Source of the DNA: Methylocaldum szegediense | Lineage (GTDB): Bacteria; Pseudomonadota; Gammaproteobacteria; Methylococcales; Methylococcaceae | Reading direction: 5' to 3' | DNA length: 64,000 nt | Assembly: GCF_949769195.1 (NCBI RefSeq) | Contig: NZ_OX458333.1 | Span: 4,805,649 to 4,869,648 of the forward strand | Shown here: positions 37,353 to 46,782 of the stretch, piece by piece | Layout of the letters: each line of letters begins with the position of its first letter | Position numbering within the stretch: position 1 is the stretch's first letter | Translations under genes and position numbers: made by a program | The notes under the pieces: model-generated | Told to the model about the DNA's origin: nothing | Databases searched by the model: none | What the model saw: the letters and a program-made list of their open reading frames with translations, nothing else

Positions 37353-37913
37353 ATGGCGAATCCAGCGATTAGACCCGCGACCTACGAAGACATTCGAGCC
37401 CTTCCGCCCAATCTGGTGGGGGAAATCATTTACGGACGCCTGGTCACTCATCCCCGTCCGGCGCCACGCCATGCTTTTGCGTCGTCGAACCTCGGGATCC
37501 GTATTGGCGGTCCCTTCAATCTTGGTGATGGCGGCCCCGGCGGTTGGTGGATCCTGGACGAGCCGGAACTCCATCTCGATGGGCACGTCCTGGTACCGGA
37601 TCTGGCCGGATGGCGGCGGGAGAGGATGCCGCGTCTACCGGATACCGCCTGGTTCGAATGCGTACCGGATTGGATTTGCGAAGTGCTCTCGCCATCTACG
37701 GCCCGCGATGACCGCGCCGAAAAGCTTCCGCTCTACGGTTCCTTGGGTGTGGCCCATGCCTGGCTGGTCGACCCCGACACGCGGGTTCTCGAAGCGTACG
37801 AAAATCAGCAGGGGCGCTGGTTGCTAGCGCAAACCCATGCCGGCGATTGCCGGGTTTCCGTTCCGCCCTTCGAAGCCGTCAAATGGGCGTTGGGGGAGTT
37901 GTGGACGGAGTAG
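37353..37913 (+). CDS. Uma2 family (DUF820) putative endonuclease
   Basis: A 186-aa PD-(D/E)XK-like protein. Recognisable pieces: YEDIRALPPNLVGEIIYGRLV, LDEPELHLDGHVLVPDLAGWRRER and PDWICEVLSPSTARDDRAEKLPLYGSLGVAHAWLVDPD, which carry the conserved E, D, E and K of the fold. The family is very common in cyanobacteria and IS-rich genomes; its biological role is unsettled. It is inserted between ruvA (39 bases upstream) and ruvB (24 bases downstream), in the same direction, so it is probably cotranscribed with the ruv genes. Confidence 0.85.
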   Translation: MANPAIRPATYEDIRALPPNLVGEIIYGRLVTHPRPAPRHAFASSNLGIRIGGPFNLGDGGPGGWWILDEPELHLDGHVLVPDLAGWRRERMPRLPDTAWFECVPDWICEVLSPSTARDDRAEKLPLYGSLGVAHAWLVDPDTRVLEAYENQQGRWLLAQTHAGDCRVSVPPFEAVKWALGELWTE

Positions 37914-37937
37914 TTGCCACTTAACGAGGCCATCATT

Positions 37938-38972
37938 GTGACCATGCCCACCCATCGTCTCGTCAATCCAGCCGGTTCCCCCGACGAAGATGCAGTTGAC
38001 CGCGCCATCCGTCCGCGGCGTCTGGACGACTATATCGGCCAGGCGGCCATGCGCGAGCAGATGGCGATCTTCATACAAGCAGCTTTGGCGCGGCGCGAAG
38101 CTTTGGATCACGTACTAATTTTCGGTCCGCCGGGCCTCGGGAAAACGACTCTCGCCAACATCATCGCGAACGAAATGGGTGTTAGCTTACGCCAGACCTC
38201 AGGGCCGGTGCTGGAAAAGGCAGGGGATTTGGCGGCTTTGCTGACCAATCTGGAGCCACGCGACGTTCTTTTCATCGACGAGATCCATCGCCTGAGCCCG
38301 ATGGTGGAGGAGGTTCTCTACCCAGCGATGGAGGACTACCAGATCGACATCATGATCGGCGAAGGCCCGGCCGCGCGTTCGATCAAGCTGGACATCCCGC
38401 CGTTTACTTTGGTAGGTGCGACCACGCGGGCCGGACTTTTGACATCGCCTTTGCGCGACCGATTCGGAATCGTTCACCGCCTGGAGTTCTATACCCCAGA
38501 GGAACTGACTCAGATCGTCACCCGCTCGGCCAAAATCCTCGGCGTCGAAATCAGCCCCGAAGGCGCTCGTGAAATCGCTCGCCGGTCGCGTGGAACGCCG
38601 CGTATCGCTAACCGATTGTTGCGGCGGGTTCGGGATTTCGCCGAGGTCATGGCGGACGGCCGGGTCACCGCCGAGGTGGCCAGCAAAGCGTTGGAAATGC
38701 TGAACGTCGACCATAACGGCTTCGATCAGCTCGACCGCAAGCTGCTGCGTACCATGATCGAGAAGTTCGAAGGCGGTCCAGTGGGGCTCGACAATATCGC
38801 CGCCGCGATCAGCGAAGAGCGCGGCACGATCGAAGACGTTCTCGAGCCTTATCTGATCCAACAAGGCTTTATCATGCGCACACCCAGGGGGCGGGTTGCG
38901 ACGCGCACGGCTTATCTCCATTTTGGTTTGGAGCCGCCGAAGACTCTCAATGTGAACGAGGAGCTTTTTTAG
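37938..38972 (+). CDS. ruvB: Holliday junction branch migration helicase RuvB
   Basis: A 344-aa AAA+ motor: [12 protein letters not shown]-terminal signature, Walker [16 protein letters not shown], Walker [13 protein letters not shown], sensor [18 protein letters not shown], and the winged-helix C-terminus ([16 protein letters not shown]). Start taken at GTG 37938 because ACGAGG lies at good distance; ATG 37944 and an upstream TTG are alternatives. Works with RuvA on Holliday junctions. Confidence 0.96.
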   Translation: MTMPTHRLVNPAGSPDEDAVDRAIRPRRLDDYIGQAAMREQMAIFIQAALARREALDHVLIFGPPGLGKTTLANIIANEMGVSLRQTSGPVLEKAGDLAALLTNLEPRDVLFIDEIHRLSPMVEEVLYPAMEDYQIDIMIGEGPAARSIKLDIPPFTLVGATTRAGLLTSPLRDRFGIVHRLEFYTPEELTQIVTRSAKILGVEISPEGAREIARRSRGTPRIANRLLRRVRDFAEVMADGRVTAEVASKALEMLNVDHNGFDQLDRKLLRTMIEKFEGGPVGLDNIAAAISEERGTIEDVLEPYLIQQGFIMRTPRGRVATRTAYLHFGLEPPKTLNVNEELF

Positions 38973-39398
38973 TTGGGGGATATTTCCGAACAAACCGGGT
39001 TTCGCTGGCCCGTCCGCGTATATTACGAAGACACCGATGCTGGCGGCGTGGTTTATCACGCTAGCTATCTCAGATTTTTCGAGCGGGCAAGGACCGAATT
39101 TTTACGTTCGTTGGGATTCGAGCAGGATGAGCTTCGAACCCGACACGGCATCTTGTTCGCTGTTCGCTCGATGCACATCGACTACGTAAAAGCCGCGAGG
39201 TTCAACGAGCTGCTTTGGGTGTCCGCCGAAGTAGAGCAGTTGAAGTCGGCAAGTTTCATGTTCAACCAACGGGCGGTGCGACAAGATGACGAACTCGTGT
39301 GCGAAGCGCGTGTGCGTATCGTTTGTCTTGCCGCCGAAACCTTTCGGCCCACGGCCATTCCTGACTTTTTGTTGCAACAGCTAAACAATGACCTCTGA
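38973..39398 (+). CDS. ybgC: Tol-Pal-associated acyl-CoA thioesterase YbgC
   Basis: A 141-aa hotdog-fold thioesterase: FRWPVRVYYEDTDAGGVVYHASYLRFFERART contains the catalytic Asp and surrounding motif. The start appears to be TTG directly after the ruvB stop, since no ATG or GTG precedes the conserved region. The 3' end overlaps tolQ by 11 bases. In gammaproteobacteria it is the first gene of the tol operon. Confidence 0.93.
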   Translation: MGDISEQTGFRWPVRVYYEDTDAGGVVYHASYLRFFERARTEFLRSLGFEQDELRTRHGILFAVRSMHIDYVKAARFNELLWVSAEVEQLKSASFMFNQRAVRQDDELVCEARVRIVCLAAETFRPTAIPDFLLQQLNNDL

Positions 39399-40065
39399 AC
39401 TCTCCATATTCAAGTTAATTACCGAAGCGAGCCCCGTCGTCCAGATCGTCATGCTCGTTCTGGTACTGGCATCGGTCATCTCATGGACTTTCATTTTTTC
39501 GAAATACAAGGAGATCCGGCGCGCCGAGGAGACTTCGGAAGAGTTCGAAGAGCGTTTCTGGTCAGGGATAGACCTCGCCGATCTTTACCGGCAACTGGCC
39601 CGCGAGGATCACGGAACCGAAGGGCTCGAGAACATCTTTATGGCCGGGTTCAAAGAATTCGCGCGGCTCCGACAGCAGCCAAACATTGGGCCTGACGCTG
39701 TCATGGAAGGGACTCAGCGTGTGATGCGTGTGGCCTTGAATCGCGAGTTGGAAAACCTGGACGAGCGCTTGCCATTCCTCGCCACGGTCGGTTCCACAAG
39801 CCCGTATGTCGGATTGTTCGGCACCGTGTGGGGCATCATGAACTCGTTCCGATCGCTCGGCAACGTCAAGCAGGCGACCCTGGCTATGGTGGCGCCCGGT
39901 ATTTCCGAAGCGCTGGTGGCGACCGCCATGGGCTTATTCGCCGCGATCCCGGCGGTCATGGCCTATAACAGGTATTCGACCGACATCGGGCGGCTAGCCA
40001 ATCGATATGAAGCGTTCACGGAAGAGTTTTTGAGCTTATTGCATCGTCAGGCGCACACCAAATGA
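39388..40065 (+). CDS. tolQ: Tol-Pal proton channel subunit TolQ
   Basis: A 225-aa inner-membrane protein of the MotA/TolQ/ExbB family with three membrane helices: VVQIVMLVLVLASVISWTFIF, and two near the C-terminus (GLFGTVWGIMNSF, ALVATAMGLFAAIPAVMAYN). With TolR it uses the proton gradient to energise TolA during cell division. It overlaps ybgC at its start and tolR at its end. Confidence 0.97.
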   Translation: MTSELSIFKLITEASPVVQIVMLVLVLASVISWTFIFSKYKEIRRAEETSEEFEERFWSGIDLADLYRQLAREDHGTEGLENIFMAGFKEFARLRQQPNIGPDAVMEGTQRVMRVALNRELENLDERLPFLATVGSTSPYVGLFGTVWGIMNSFRSLGNVKQATLAMVAPGISEALVATAMGLFAAIPAVMAYNRYSTDIGRLANRYEAFTEEFLSLLHRQAHTK

Positions 40066-40508
40066 ATGTGTCATCAGGGGGAAGTGGGCGCGGCCGTCGC
40101 CGCAGGCCCATGGCTGAAATCAATGTCGTTCCTTATATCGACGTTACTCTGGTGCTTCTGATCATTTTCATGGTGACGGCACCGCTGCTCCAAACCGGGG
40201 TTGACGTCGACCTTCCCCAAGCCGAGGCTAGAACTATCGATCCTCAGCAGGATTTACCCATCATCGTGTCGATCGATGCCGAAGGCCGGCTATTCGTGGA
40301 CGCCGGCAATGAGGGCGACGTCGAAGTCGATTCCGACGAACTGACTGTAAGAGTCACGGATGCGCTCCAGAAAAAGCCGGGGCTCCCGGTCCTGATCCGA
40401 GGTGACAAGACCGTGAATTACGGGAAGGTTGTCTCTGTCATGGCCTCGCTCAAAAACGCGGGCGTGCCCAGCGTCGGATTGATGACGAGCCCGGCCGAGG
40501 ACGAATGA
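40062..40508 (+). CDS. tolR: Tol-Pal proton channel subunit TolR
   Basis: A 148-aa ExbD/TolR protein with one N-terminal helix carrying the proton-binding Asp (INVVPYIDVTLVLLIIFMVT) and a periplasmic domain ending VPSVGLMTSPAEDE. Overlaps tolQ and tolA by four bases each (ATGA). Confidence 0.97.
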   Translation: MNVSSGGSGRGRRRRPMAEINVVPYIDVTLVLLIIFMVTAPLLQTGVDVDLPQAEARTIDPQQDLPIIVSIDAEGRLFVDAGNEGDVEVDSDELTVRVTDALQKKPGLPVLIRGDKTVNYGKVVSVMASLKNAGVPSVGLMTSPAEDE

Positions 40509-42094
40509 GTCATCGCGATTTTAAACGCTATCGCGGGCCGTTCGCTCTGTCCCTCGCGCTGCATGCTGTTCTAATCCTTCTTTTTGCGGTTCAGTTCGAT
40601 TCGATCACGCCGATTAAACAACCAATCCAGCCTGAAATTATTCAGGCGATAGCGGTCGATGAATTTCAGATCGAGCGTGGCCGGCAAGCCAAACGGATTG
40701 CGGAGCAAGCCCGTCGGGAAAAGCTAGAAGAGGAGCGGCGCGCTCAAGAGGCAGCCGAACGCCGAAAGCAGGCCGAAGCGGAGGCGCTGAAACGCAAACA
40801 GGAGGAAGAGGCCAGGCGGCAAGCCGAATTGGAAGCCCAGCGCAAAGCCGAGGCCGAGGAAAGAAGGCGCCAGGAGGAAGCCAAGCGCCTTGCCGAGCAG
40901 AAACGCAAAGCCGAGGAATCCAGGCAGGCCGAACAGGAAGCCAAGCGTCGGGCGGAAGAACAGGCTCTGCGCAAAGCCGAGGCCGAAGCAAGGAAGCGCC
41001 AGGAGGAAGAACGTCGGCAGGCTGAGCTCGAAGCTCAGCGGAAAGCGGAAGCTGAAGCCAAGCGGAAAGCGGAAGAAGAGGCTCGGCGTAAAGCCGAGGC
41101 CGAAGCGAAACGGAAAGCCGAACTGAAAGCCAAGCAGAAGGCGGAAGCCGAAGCCAAGCGGAAAGCTGAACTGGAAGCGAAGCAGAAAGCGGAAGCCGAG
41201 GCGAAACGTAAAGCAGAGCTGGAAGCCAAGCAGAAGGCAGAAGCCGAAGCGAAGCGGAAAGCGGAAGAAGAGGCTCGGCGTAAAGCCGAGGCCGAAGCGA
41301 AACGGAAAGCCGAACTGGAAGCTAAGCAGAAAGCGGAAGCCGAAGCGAAGCGGAAAGCTGAGCTAGAGGCCAAACAGAAGGCTGAAGCTGAAGCCAAGCG
41401 GAAAGCGGAAGAAGAGGCTCGGCGTAAAGCCGAGGCCGAAGCGAAACGGAAAGCCGAACTGGAAGCGAAGCAGAAGGCGGAGGCTGAGGCGAAACGTAAA
41501 GCAGAACTAGAGGCCAAACAGAAAGCAGAAGCCGAAGCCAAGCGGAAAGCCGAACTGGAAGCGAAGCAGAAGGCGGAAGCCGAGGCGAAACGTAAAGCAG
41601 AGCTGGAAGCCAAGCAGAAGGCAGAAGCCGAGGCGAAGCGGAAAGCCGAAGAAGCACGCCGCAAGGCGGAAGAAGAGGCCCGCCGTAAAGCCGAGGCTGA
41701 GGCCAAACGGAAGGCTGAGGAGGAGGCGCGCAGGCTGCAGGCTGAACGCGAGCTAGCATTGCGTCAGCAGCTCGAGGAAGAACATCGCGCCGCGATGGAA
41801 CAGCAGGCCAAGCAAGCAGCGAGCGACTGGGCGAATACCTATATCAAACCGAAAGTTACACGCGCGTGGCTTCGTCCGCCGTCGGCCAAGAGTGGGCTGT
41901 CCTGTATAATTCGAGTGCGTACGCTTCCTGGTGGCGAAGTGACGGATGCACAAGTTATCAAGAGCAGCGGCGATTCGGCATTCGATCGATCCGCCGAGGC
42001 TGCCGTGCGCAAGGCTTCGCCTTTGCCTTGGCCCAGTGATCCTAAAGTGGCGGAGCAACTCCGTTCATTTACATTCACATTCAAGCCCGAATAA
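40505..42094 (+). CDS. tolA: Cell envelope integrity protein TolA
   Basis: A 529-aa protein linking TolQR to Pal across the periplasm. One N-terminal helix (GPFALSLALHAVLILLFAVQF) anchors it. Domain II, residues about 50-430, is a long helix built of KAEAEAKRKAELEAKQ-type repeats. Domain III (about 435-529) is the globular TolA C-terminus (SCIIRVRTLPGGEVTDAQVIKSSG, FDRSAEAAVRKASPLPWP). The repeat region is longer than in E. coli TolA (421 aa in total) and is repetitive at the DNA level. Confidence 0.95.
   Translation: MSHRDFKRYRGPFALSLALHAVLILLFAVQFDSITPIKQPIQPEIIQAIAVDEFQIERGRQAKRIAEQARREKLEEERRAQEAAERRKQAEAEALKRKQEEEARRQAELEAQRKAEAEERRRQEEAKRLAEQKRKAEESRQAEQEAKRRAEEQALRKAEAEARKRQEEERRQAELEAQRKAEAEAKRKAEEEARRKAEAEAKRKAELKAKQKAEAEAKRKAELEAKQKAEAEAKRKAELEAKQKAEAEAKRKAEEEARRKAEAEAKRKAELEAKQKAEAEAKRKAELEAKQKAEAEAKRKAEEEARRKAEAEAKRKAELEAKQKAEAEAKRKAELEAKQKAEAEAKRKAELEAKQKAEAEAKRKAELEAKQKAEAEAKRKAEEARRKAEEEARRKAEAEAKRKAEEEARRLQAERELALRQQLEEEHRAAMEQQAKQAASDWANTYIKPKVTRAWLRPPSAKSGLSCIIRVRTLPGGEVTDAQVIKSSGDSAFDRSAEAAVRKASPLPWPSDPKVAEQLRSFTFTFKPE
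41035..41730 (+). repeat. Imperfect tandem repeats inside tolA
   Basis: Units of 45-48 bases built on gcgaagcggaaagccgaact-like sequence recur, encoding KAEAEAKRKAELEAKQ and KAEEEARR variants. Synonymous differences between units show they are not all newly copied. Unit number could vary between strains. Confidence 0.8.
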
Positions 42095-42112
42095 TTCTTG
42101 TCCAGGTGTTTG

Positions 42113-43402
42113 ATGATTAGACGATTTCGCAGCGTTTTCCTTTTGAGCGCGTTATTTATGCTCTTCAGTGGCTGGGCGCGCGCCGAGCTGAACGTGGAAA
42201 TTACCCGAGGCGTCGAGGGAGCTATGCCGATTGCCGTGGTGCCATTCGGTCAACCGATTTTGCCGGGCGATAACATTGGTAGCATCGTTGCCGCCGATTT
42301 GGGGCGCAGCGGACGCTTCAAACCTTTGCCGGAAAGCGAAATGCTGGAAACGCCAACGGCGCCCGAGCAAGTCCGATTCCGGACCTGGCAGCTCTTGAAG
42401 CAGGATTATCTAGTTATAGGGCGGGTGCAGCCTGGTAGTGGAAGCCAGTACGAGGCCGAATTCTTCCTGTACGATGCGATAAACGGAACTTTGCTGACGA
42501 GCGCTAGAGTCCCGTTCAATGCTCCGGACACGCGCCGCACTGCACACCGCATCGCCGATTTGATTTATCAGCAGCTGACCGGTGAGCCTGGTGCTTTTGC
42601 TACTCGTGTGGCGTACGTGACCGTGACCGGCAACGGCCCGCGCGACCGCCAGTATCGCCTTCAGATCGCCGATAGCGACGGGTATAACCCGCAGACCATC
42701 ATCAGCTCTACCGAGCCGATTATGTCCCCGGCGTGGGCCCCGGACGGCAAGCGCATCGCTTATGTGTCGTTCGAGAATAAGACCTCGGCGATCTTCATCC
42801 AGACGCTCGCGACCGGCGAACGTCAGAAGGTGTCCGATGCGCCCGGCATCAACGGTGCACCGGCCTGGTCTCCGGACGGTACTCAACTGGCCATGACGCT
42901 GTCCAAAGACGGCAATCCAGACATTTACGTCATGAACTTGGCCTCCCGTTCGTTGCGCCGGATCACGGATCATATTGGCATCGATACGGAGCCCAACTGG
43001 TCACCGGACGGCAGCAAAATCGTATTTACCTCAGATCGCGGCGGAAAGCCGCAGCTTTATATCGTGTCCTCCTCCGGCGGACCGGCACAGCGCTTGACCT
43101 ACGAGGGAGAATACAACGCGCGTGGCGTGTTCTCGCCCGACGGGCGCAGCATCGCAATGGTTCACGGCAATGGCGGCGACTATCGGATTGCTGTCATGGA
43201 TTTGCAGACCAGGGCTCTGCGCGTTCTGACTCCGGGACACTTGGATGAATCACCGGGATTTGCGCCTAACGGAAGTATGATTCTTTACGCCTCGAAGAGT
43301 GGGGGAGTGGGGCAATTAGCGGCCGTTTCTGTAGATGGCAGGGTTCAGCAAAGCCTACGCATCGATGCTGGGCAGGTGCGCGAACCGGCCTGGTCGCCGT
43401 AA
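42113..43402 (+). CDS. tolB: Tol-Pal system beta-propeller protein TolB
   Basis: A 429-aa periplasmic protein. Signal peptide FRSVFLLSALFMLFSGWARA, then the N-terminal domain (PIAVVPFG, IVAADLGRSGRFKPL) and a six-bladed propeller with SPAWAPDGKRIAYVSF, GAPAWSPDGTQLAMTLSKDG, EPNWSPDGSKIVFTSDRGG and GVFSPDGRSIAMVHG blades. Start ATG 42113 after CCAGGTG; TTG 42098 is less likely. Binds Pal and is released by TolA. Confidence 0.96.
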   Translation: MIRRFRSVFLLSALFMLFSGWARAELNVEITRGVEGAMPIAVVPFGQPILPGDNIGSIVAADLGRSGRFKPLPESEMLETPTAPEQVRFRTWQLLKQDYLVIGRVQPGSGSQYEAEFFLYDAINGTLLTSARVPFNAPDTRRTAHRIADLIYQQLTGEPGAFATRVAYVTVTGNGPRDRQYRLQIADSDGYNPQTIISSTEPIMSPAWAPDGKRIAYVSFENKTSAIFIQTLATGERQKVSDAPGINGAPAWSPDGTQLAMTLSKDGNPDIYVMNLASRSLRRITDHIGIDTEPNWSPDGSKIVFTSDRGGKPQLYIVSSSGGPAQRLTYEGEYNARGVFSPDGRSIAMVHGNGGDYRIAVMDLQTRALRVLTPGHLDESPGFAPNGSMILYASKSGGVGQLAAVSVDGRVQQSLRIDAGQVREPAWSP

Positions 43403-43483
43403 GGCGGAGTCCAGGGACGTCCTGCACAGGGCAGAAGCTTGAGAACAGTAGGTCGATTTCTATTTTGTTAATGGGGAAAATAC

Positions 43484-44068
43484 ATGAAACTCGTCAAGAC
43501 CGCATTGATCATCTCAATGATGTCTCTTATTTTGAGCGGCTGTAGTTCGAAGGGAGGCGTGCGCGAGGAGCCCGGTGCCGAAGTCGGCATGGATGGCGGT
43601 CCGGGCGGCCCTGAGATCAGCAAGTACGGCGATGGCACAGACGGCAAGGTATATGGCGGTCCGGGCGGGACCGGCTACGGCCCGGGGGCGGGAGGTACCG
43701 GCGATCCGATGTTGGATGATCCGACTAGTCCTTTATCAAAACGCATCATTTATTTTATGTACGATAGCTACGAAGTCCTGCCGGAATACCAGGAGATCAT
43801 CAGTGCCCACGCACGTTATCTGGCTTCTCATCCGGAACGTAGCGTTATTCTGGAAGGACATGCCGACGAACGAGGCTCTCCCGAGTACAACATCGCGCTG
43901 GGCGAGCTGAGGGCAAAGGCCGTGGCTAGGTTAATGCAATTTCAAGGTGCAAGCGACAACCAGATGCAAATCGTTAGCTTCGGCGAGGAAAAGCCGGCTG
44001 TACCGGGCCACGACGAATCGGCTTGGCAGCAGAATCGTAGAGTTGAAATTACCTATTCGGGGCGCTGA
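43484..44068 (+). CDS. pal: Peptidoglycan-associated lipoprotein Pal
   Basis: A 194-aa outer-membrane lipoprotein. Lipobox LILSGC ends the signal peptide. A glycine-rich linker (GGPGGPEISKYGDGTDG, YGGPGGTGYGPGAGG) follows and is longer than in E. coli Pal. The OmpA-like domain binds peptidoglycan (IIYFMYDSYEVLPEYQ, VILEGHADERGSPEYNIALGE, RRVEITY). Part of the tol-pal operon, six bases before cpoB. Confidence 0.96.
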   Translation: MKLVKTALIISMMSLILSGCSSKGGVREEPGAEVGMDGGPGGPEISKYGDGTDGKVYGGPGGTGYGPGAGGTGDPMLDDPTSPLSKRIIYFMYDSYEVLPEYQEIISAHARYLASHPERSVILEGHADERGSPEYNIALGELRAKAVARLMQFQGASDNQMQIVSFGEEKPAVPGHDESAWQQNRRVEITYSGR

Positions 44069-44073
44069 CGGAT

Positions 44074-44925
44074 ATGCATCTTAGGACGCCGGTTTTGACT
44101 TTTTTACTCTGGGGTTCGCTGTATGGGGCGATCGTCTACGCCCAGCAATACGGTCAGATGTACGATCGTAGGTATGATCAAGATCAAACCGGCTATGGGG
44201 TGCCTACCCTCGAGGAACGCGTCGCCCAGTTGGAGAAGCGTCTCTCGGGAAACACCCTAATGGAGATGTACAAACGAATCGAGCAGTTGCAGGCTGAGGT
44301 GCTCAAGCTCCGCGGCGAAAACGAGGAGCTTGCCCATCAGCTCGAAGAGCTGAAAAAGCAGCAACAGACGATGTACATGGATCTGGATCAGCGCATGCAG
44401 GGATTGTCGGCGGGCGTTTCCGGAGCACCGCAGGCGCCGGTTGATCAGTCCGCATTGCCTGAGGATGCGGCTCCAGAGGACCCGACCGTGTCTCAGGCAG
44501 CGGCACAGCCCGCTCCCGCACTGGCGGGCGACCCGGGAAATCGCCAGGCGGCCTATCAAAAGGCTTTCAACACCTTGAAAGAGGGCAAGTATCCGGAAGC
44601 GATCAAGGAATTCAAGAATTTCATCGCAGCCTATCCGACCGGCGACTACGCCGACAATGCGCACTACTGGCTTGCGGAGACCTATTACGTCAGTCGCGAT
44701 TTCAATGCCTCGCGCGACATGTTTCGGAAACTGATCAAGGATTTTCCGCAGAGCCCCAAAGTGCCGGACGCCTTGCTGAAAATCGGTTTCATTGAGTATG
44801 AAACCGGGCAGAAAGCAAATGCGAAGGAGCTGCTGACTGAGGTCATCAAGCGTTATCCCGATTCCAGCGCGGCCAAGTTAGCGGAGAAACGGCTGGATAA
44901 GCTAAGGCAAGAAGCGAAGCGCTGA
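44074..44925 (+). CDS. cpoB: Cell division coordinator CpoB (YbgF)
   Basis: A 283-aa periplasmic protein. N-terminal signal (LTFLLWGSLYGAIVYA), a trimerising coiled coil (RVAQLEKRLSGNTLMEMYKRIEQLQAEV), a proline/alanine-rich linker, then TPR repeats (AYQKAFNTLKEGKYPEAIKEF, YWLAETYYVSRDFNAS, LLKIGFIEYETGQKANAKELL). Known to couple Tol-Pal and PBP1B activity during division. Last gene of the tol-pal operon. Confidence 0.95.
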   Translation: MHLRTPVLTFLLWGSLYGAIVYAQQYGQMYDRRYDQDQTGYGVPTLEERVAQLEKRLSGNTLMEMYKRIEQLQAEVLKLRGENEELAHQLEELKKQQQTMYMDLDQRMQGLSAGVSGAPQAPVDQSALPEDAAPEDPTVSQAAAQPAPALAGDPGNRQAAYQKAFNTLKEGKYPEAIKEFKNFIAAYPTGDYADNAHYWLAETYYVSRDFNASRDMFRKLIKDFPQSPKVPDALLKIGFIEYETGQKANAKELLTEVIKRYPDSSAAKLAEKRLDKLRQEAKR

Positions 44926-44945
44926 GTTTTGCCAGCGTCTGATTA

Positions 44946-45587
44946 GTGAATCAACTTCGAGTAACCGAAATTTTCTATTCCCTACAAGGGGAATCTCGCA
45001 CCGTCGGCTTGCCGACGGTCTTCGTTCGTTTGACGGGGTGTCCGTTGCGTTGTGTGTACTGCGACACAACTTATGCTTTCAGTGGTGGCCGTAAGATGTC
45101 TATCGCTGAAATTCTGGACGAAGTTGGGTCGTACCATCCTCGCTATGTGACCGTTACCGGTGGCGAACCCTTAGCCCAGCGGGGGTGTTTGACTTTGCTG
45201 GATGCCTTGATCGAAAAAGGCTACGAGGTCTCGCTGGAAACCAGCGGTGCTTTAGATGTGTCAGAAGTCAATCCAAGCGTCGTGAAAGTTTTGGACCTCA
45301 AGACACCCTCGTCCGGAGAAGTATCGAAGAACCTCTATCGAAACTTGGACTTTCTCGACCGGAAGGATCAGCTCAAGTTCGTTATTATGAACGAACGGGA
45401 TTACGAGTGGGCCAAAGCTATCGTGGAGGAACACCGTCTTTCCGAACGCTGTGAAGTGCTTTTCTCGCCGGCCATGGGCGTGCAAGATCCGACAGAACTC
45501 GCCGAGAATATTTTGCGCGATCGTCTGCCGGTTCGCTTTCAAATACAGCTACATAAGATTCTGTGGGGCGACGTTCCTGGACGGTGA
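44946..45587 (+). CDS. queE: 7-carboxy-7-deazaguanine synthase
   Basis: A 213-aa radical-SAM enzyme turning 6-carboxytetrahydropterin into 7-carboxy-7-deazaguanine for queuosine. The iron-sulphur motif [10 protein letters not shown] is present, with FYSLQGES near the N-terminus and [13 protein letters not shown] for SAM binding. GTG start at 44946. Its stop overlaps the queC start (TGATG). The link of queE-queC to tol-pal-cpoB is widespread in gammaproteobacteria. Confidence 0.95.
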   Translation: MNQLRVTEIFYSLQGESRTVGLPTVFVRLTGCPLRCVYCDTTYAFSGGRKMSIAEILDEVGSYHPRYVTVTGGEPLAQRGCLTLLDALIEKGYEVSLETSGALDVSEVNPSVVKVLDLKTPSSGEVSKNLYRNLDFLDRKDQLKFVIMNERDYEWAKAIVEEHRLSERCEVLFSPAMGVQDPTELAENILRDRLPVRFQIQLHKILWGDVPGR

Positions 45588-46264
45588 TGACGACAAAAAA
45601 AGCGGTTGTTTTGCTCTCCGGCGGTCTTGATTCGGCGACTACCCTGGCCATCGCGAAGTCCCAGGGCTATGCGTGCTACGCCCTCAGTTTCGATTATGGG
45701 CAGCGCCATAGCGCGGAGCTCGATGCCGCTCGCCGCGTGGCGCAAAGCATCGGTGCGATCGAACACAAGATCATCCGGATAGGCCTTGGTGAATTCGGCG
45801 GCTCGGCGCTCACCGACACCAACATCGCGGTGCCAGAGACGCCGCAAGAGGACATTCCCGTCACCTACGTGCCGGCGCGGAACACGGTGTTCCTGGCGTT
45901 CGCCCTCGGCTGGGCAGAAGTGCTGGGCAGTACGGACATTTTCATCGGCGTGAATGCCGTCGATTATTCCGGCTATCCCGATTGCCGTCCCGAGTACATC
46001 CAGGCGTTCGAACATCTGGCGAATTTGGCTACAAAAGCCGGCGTCGAGGGGAGCCGGTTCAAAGTGCATGCACCGCTGATTACGCTGAAAAAAGCTGAAA
46101 TCATCCGCATCGGAACGGATTTGGGCGTCGATTATAGTTTGACCGTATCCTGTTATTCGGCTGACGAGGAAGGGCGGGCCTGCGGCGTGTGCGACTCGTG
46201 CCGGTTCCGGAAAGCCGGGTTCGTGGAAGCCGGTGTTGCAGATCCTACGCGGTATAGGGCGTAG
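45587..46264 (+). CDS. queC: 7-cyano-7-deazaguanine (preQ0) synthase
   Basis: A 225-aa PP-loop ATPase that makes preQ0 from 7-carboxy-7-deazaguanine. PP-loop [29 protein letters not shown] and [17 protein letters not shown] are seen; the C-terminal zinc site is [17 protein letters not shown]. Translationally coupled to queE through TGATG. Confidence 0.97.
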   Translation: MTTKKAVVLLSGGLDSATTLAIAKSQGYACYALSFDYGQRHSAELDAARRVAQSIGAIEHKIIRIGLGEFGGSALTDTNIAVPETPQEDIPVTYVPARNTVFLAFALGWAEVLGSTDIFIGVNAVDYSGYPDCRPEYIQAFEHLANLATKAGVEGSRFKVHAPLITLKKAEIIRIGTDLGVDYSLTVSCYSADEEGRACGVCDSCRFRKAGFVEAGVADPTRYRA

Positions 46265-46506
46265 GGCTTATTGCATTGCCTGTTCATTCAAAGCCAATCA
46301 AACCAGTAGCTCGGGCTGAACACAATGAAATCCGGAGGGATCAGAGCATCAGCCATTTCGGATTTGTAAAACTACGTTCGGGCCACATCGTCTGATCTAT
46401 GGCTCCGCTGTCCCGCCTCAGCTCACCAATTCTTCATCGATTTATTCGAGCCGAAGGTTTCAACGTTCGCAAAGTCTGTTTTTCGTGCGAGCGAGATGAA
46501 TGCGCT

Positions 46507-46782
46507 CTATTTGCCTGGTACTTTGCCGCTTAACGAATACGCGAAAGCGATCACTTCGGCCACGGCAAGATAGAGTTCACGCGGAATCTCGTTGCCCAGC
46601 GGAACCTTTGCCAATACGGTCGCCAAGCCTTCGTCCGTATGCAGCGGAATACCATGTTGCCGAGCCCGCTCGATGATTTGCTCCGCGACTGCGCCTTTGC
46701 CCTTTGCGGTCACCCGAGGCGCGCTCTCTCCATCGTAATGCAGGGCGACAGCGATATCGGGGGGATTTACGACCCGATTCAT
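46507..46782 (-). CDS. Stand-alone FlhB C-terminal-like protein (EscU/YscU/FlhB switch family)
   Basis: A 91-aa protein equal to the cytoplasmic tail of FlhB without its membrane part: PPDIAVALHYDGESAPRVTAKGKG, then AVAEQIIERARQHGIPLHTDEGLATVLAKVPLGNEIP and a final helix. In FlhB the tail is preceded by the self-cleaving NPTH; here the matching site reads NPPD, so self-cleavage is unlikely. The ATG overlaps the stop of the FliK-like gene (ATGA). Stand-alone forms of this kind are known beside fliK in other bacteria, with unclear function. No other flagellar genes are in the window. Confidence 0.85.
   Translation of the reverse strand: MNRVVNPPDIAVALHYDGESAPRVTAKGKGAVAEQIIERARQHGIPLHTDEGLATVLAKVPLGNEIPRELYLAVAEVIAFAYSLSGKVPGK

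Noticed and set aside
41035..41730. Regular repeats considered as a CRISPR array
   Set aside because: They are coding repeats of tolA with no unique spacers.
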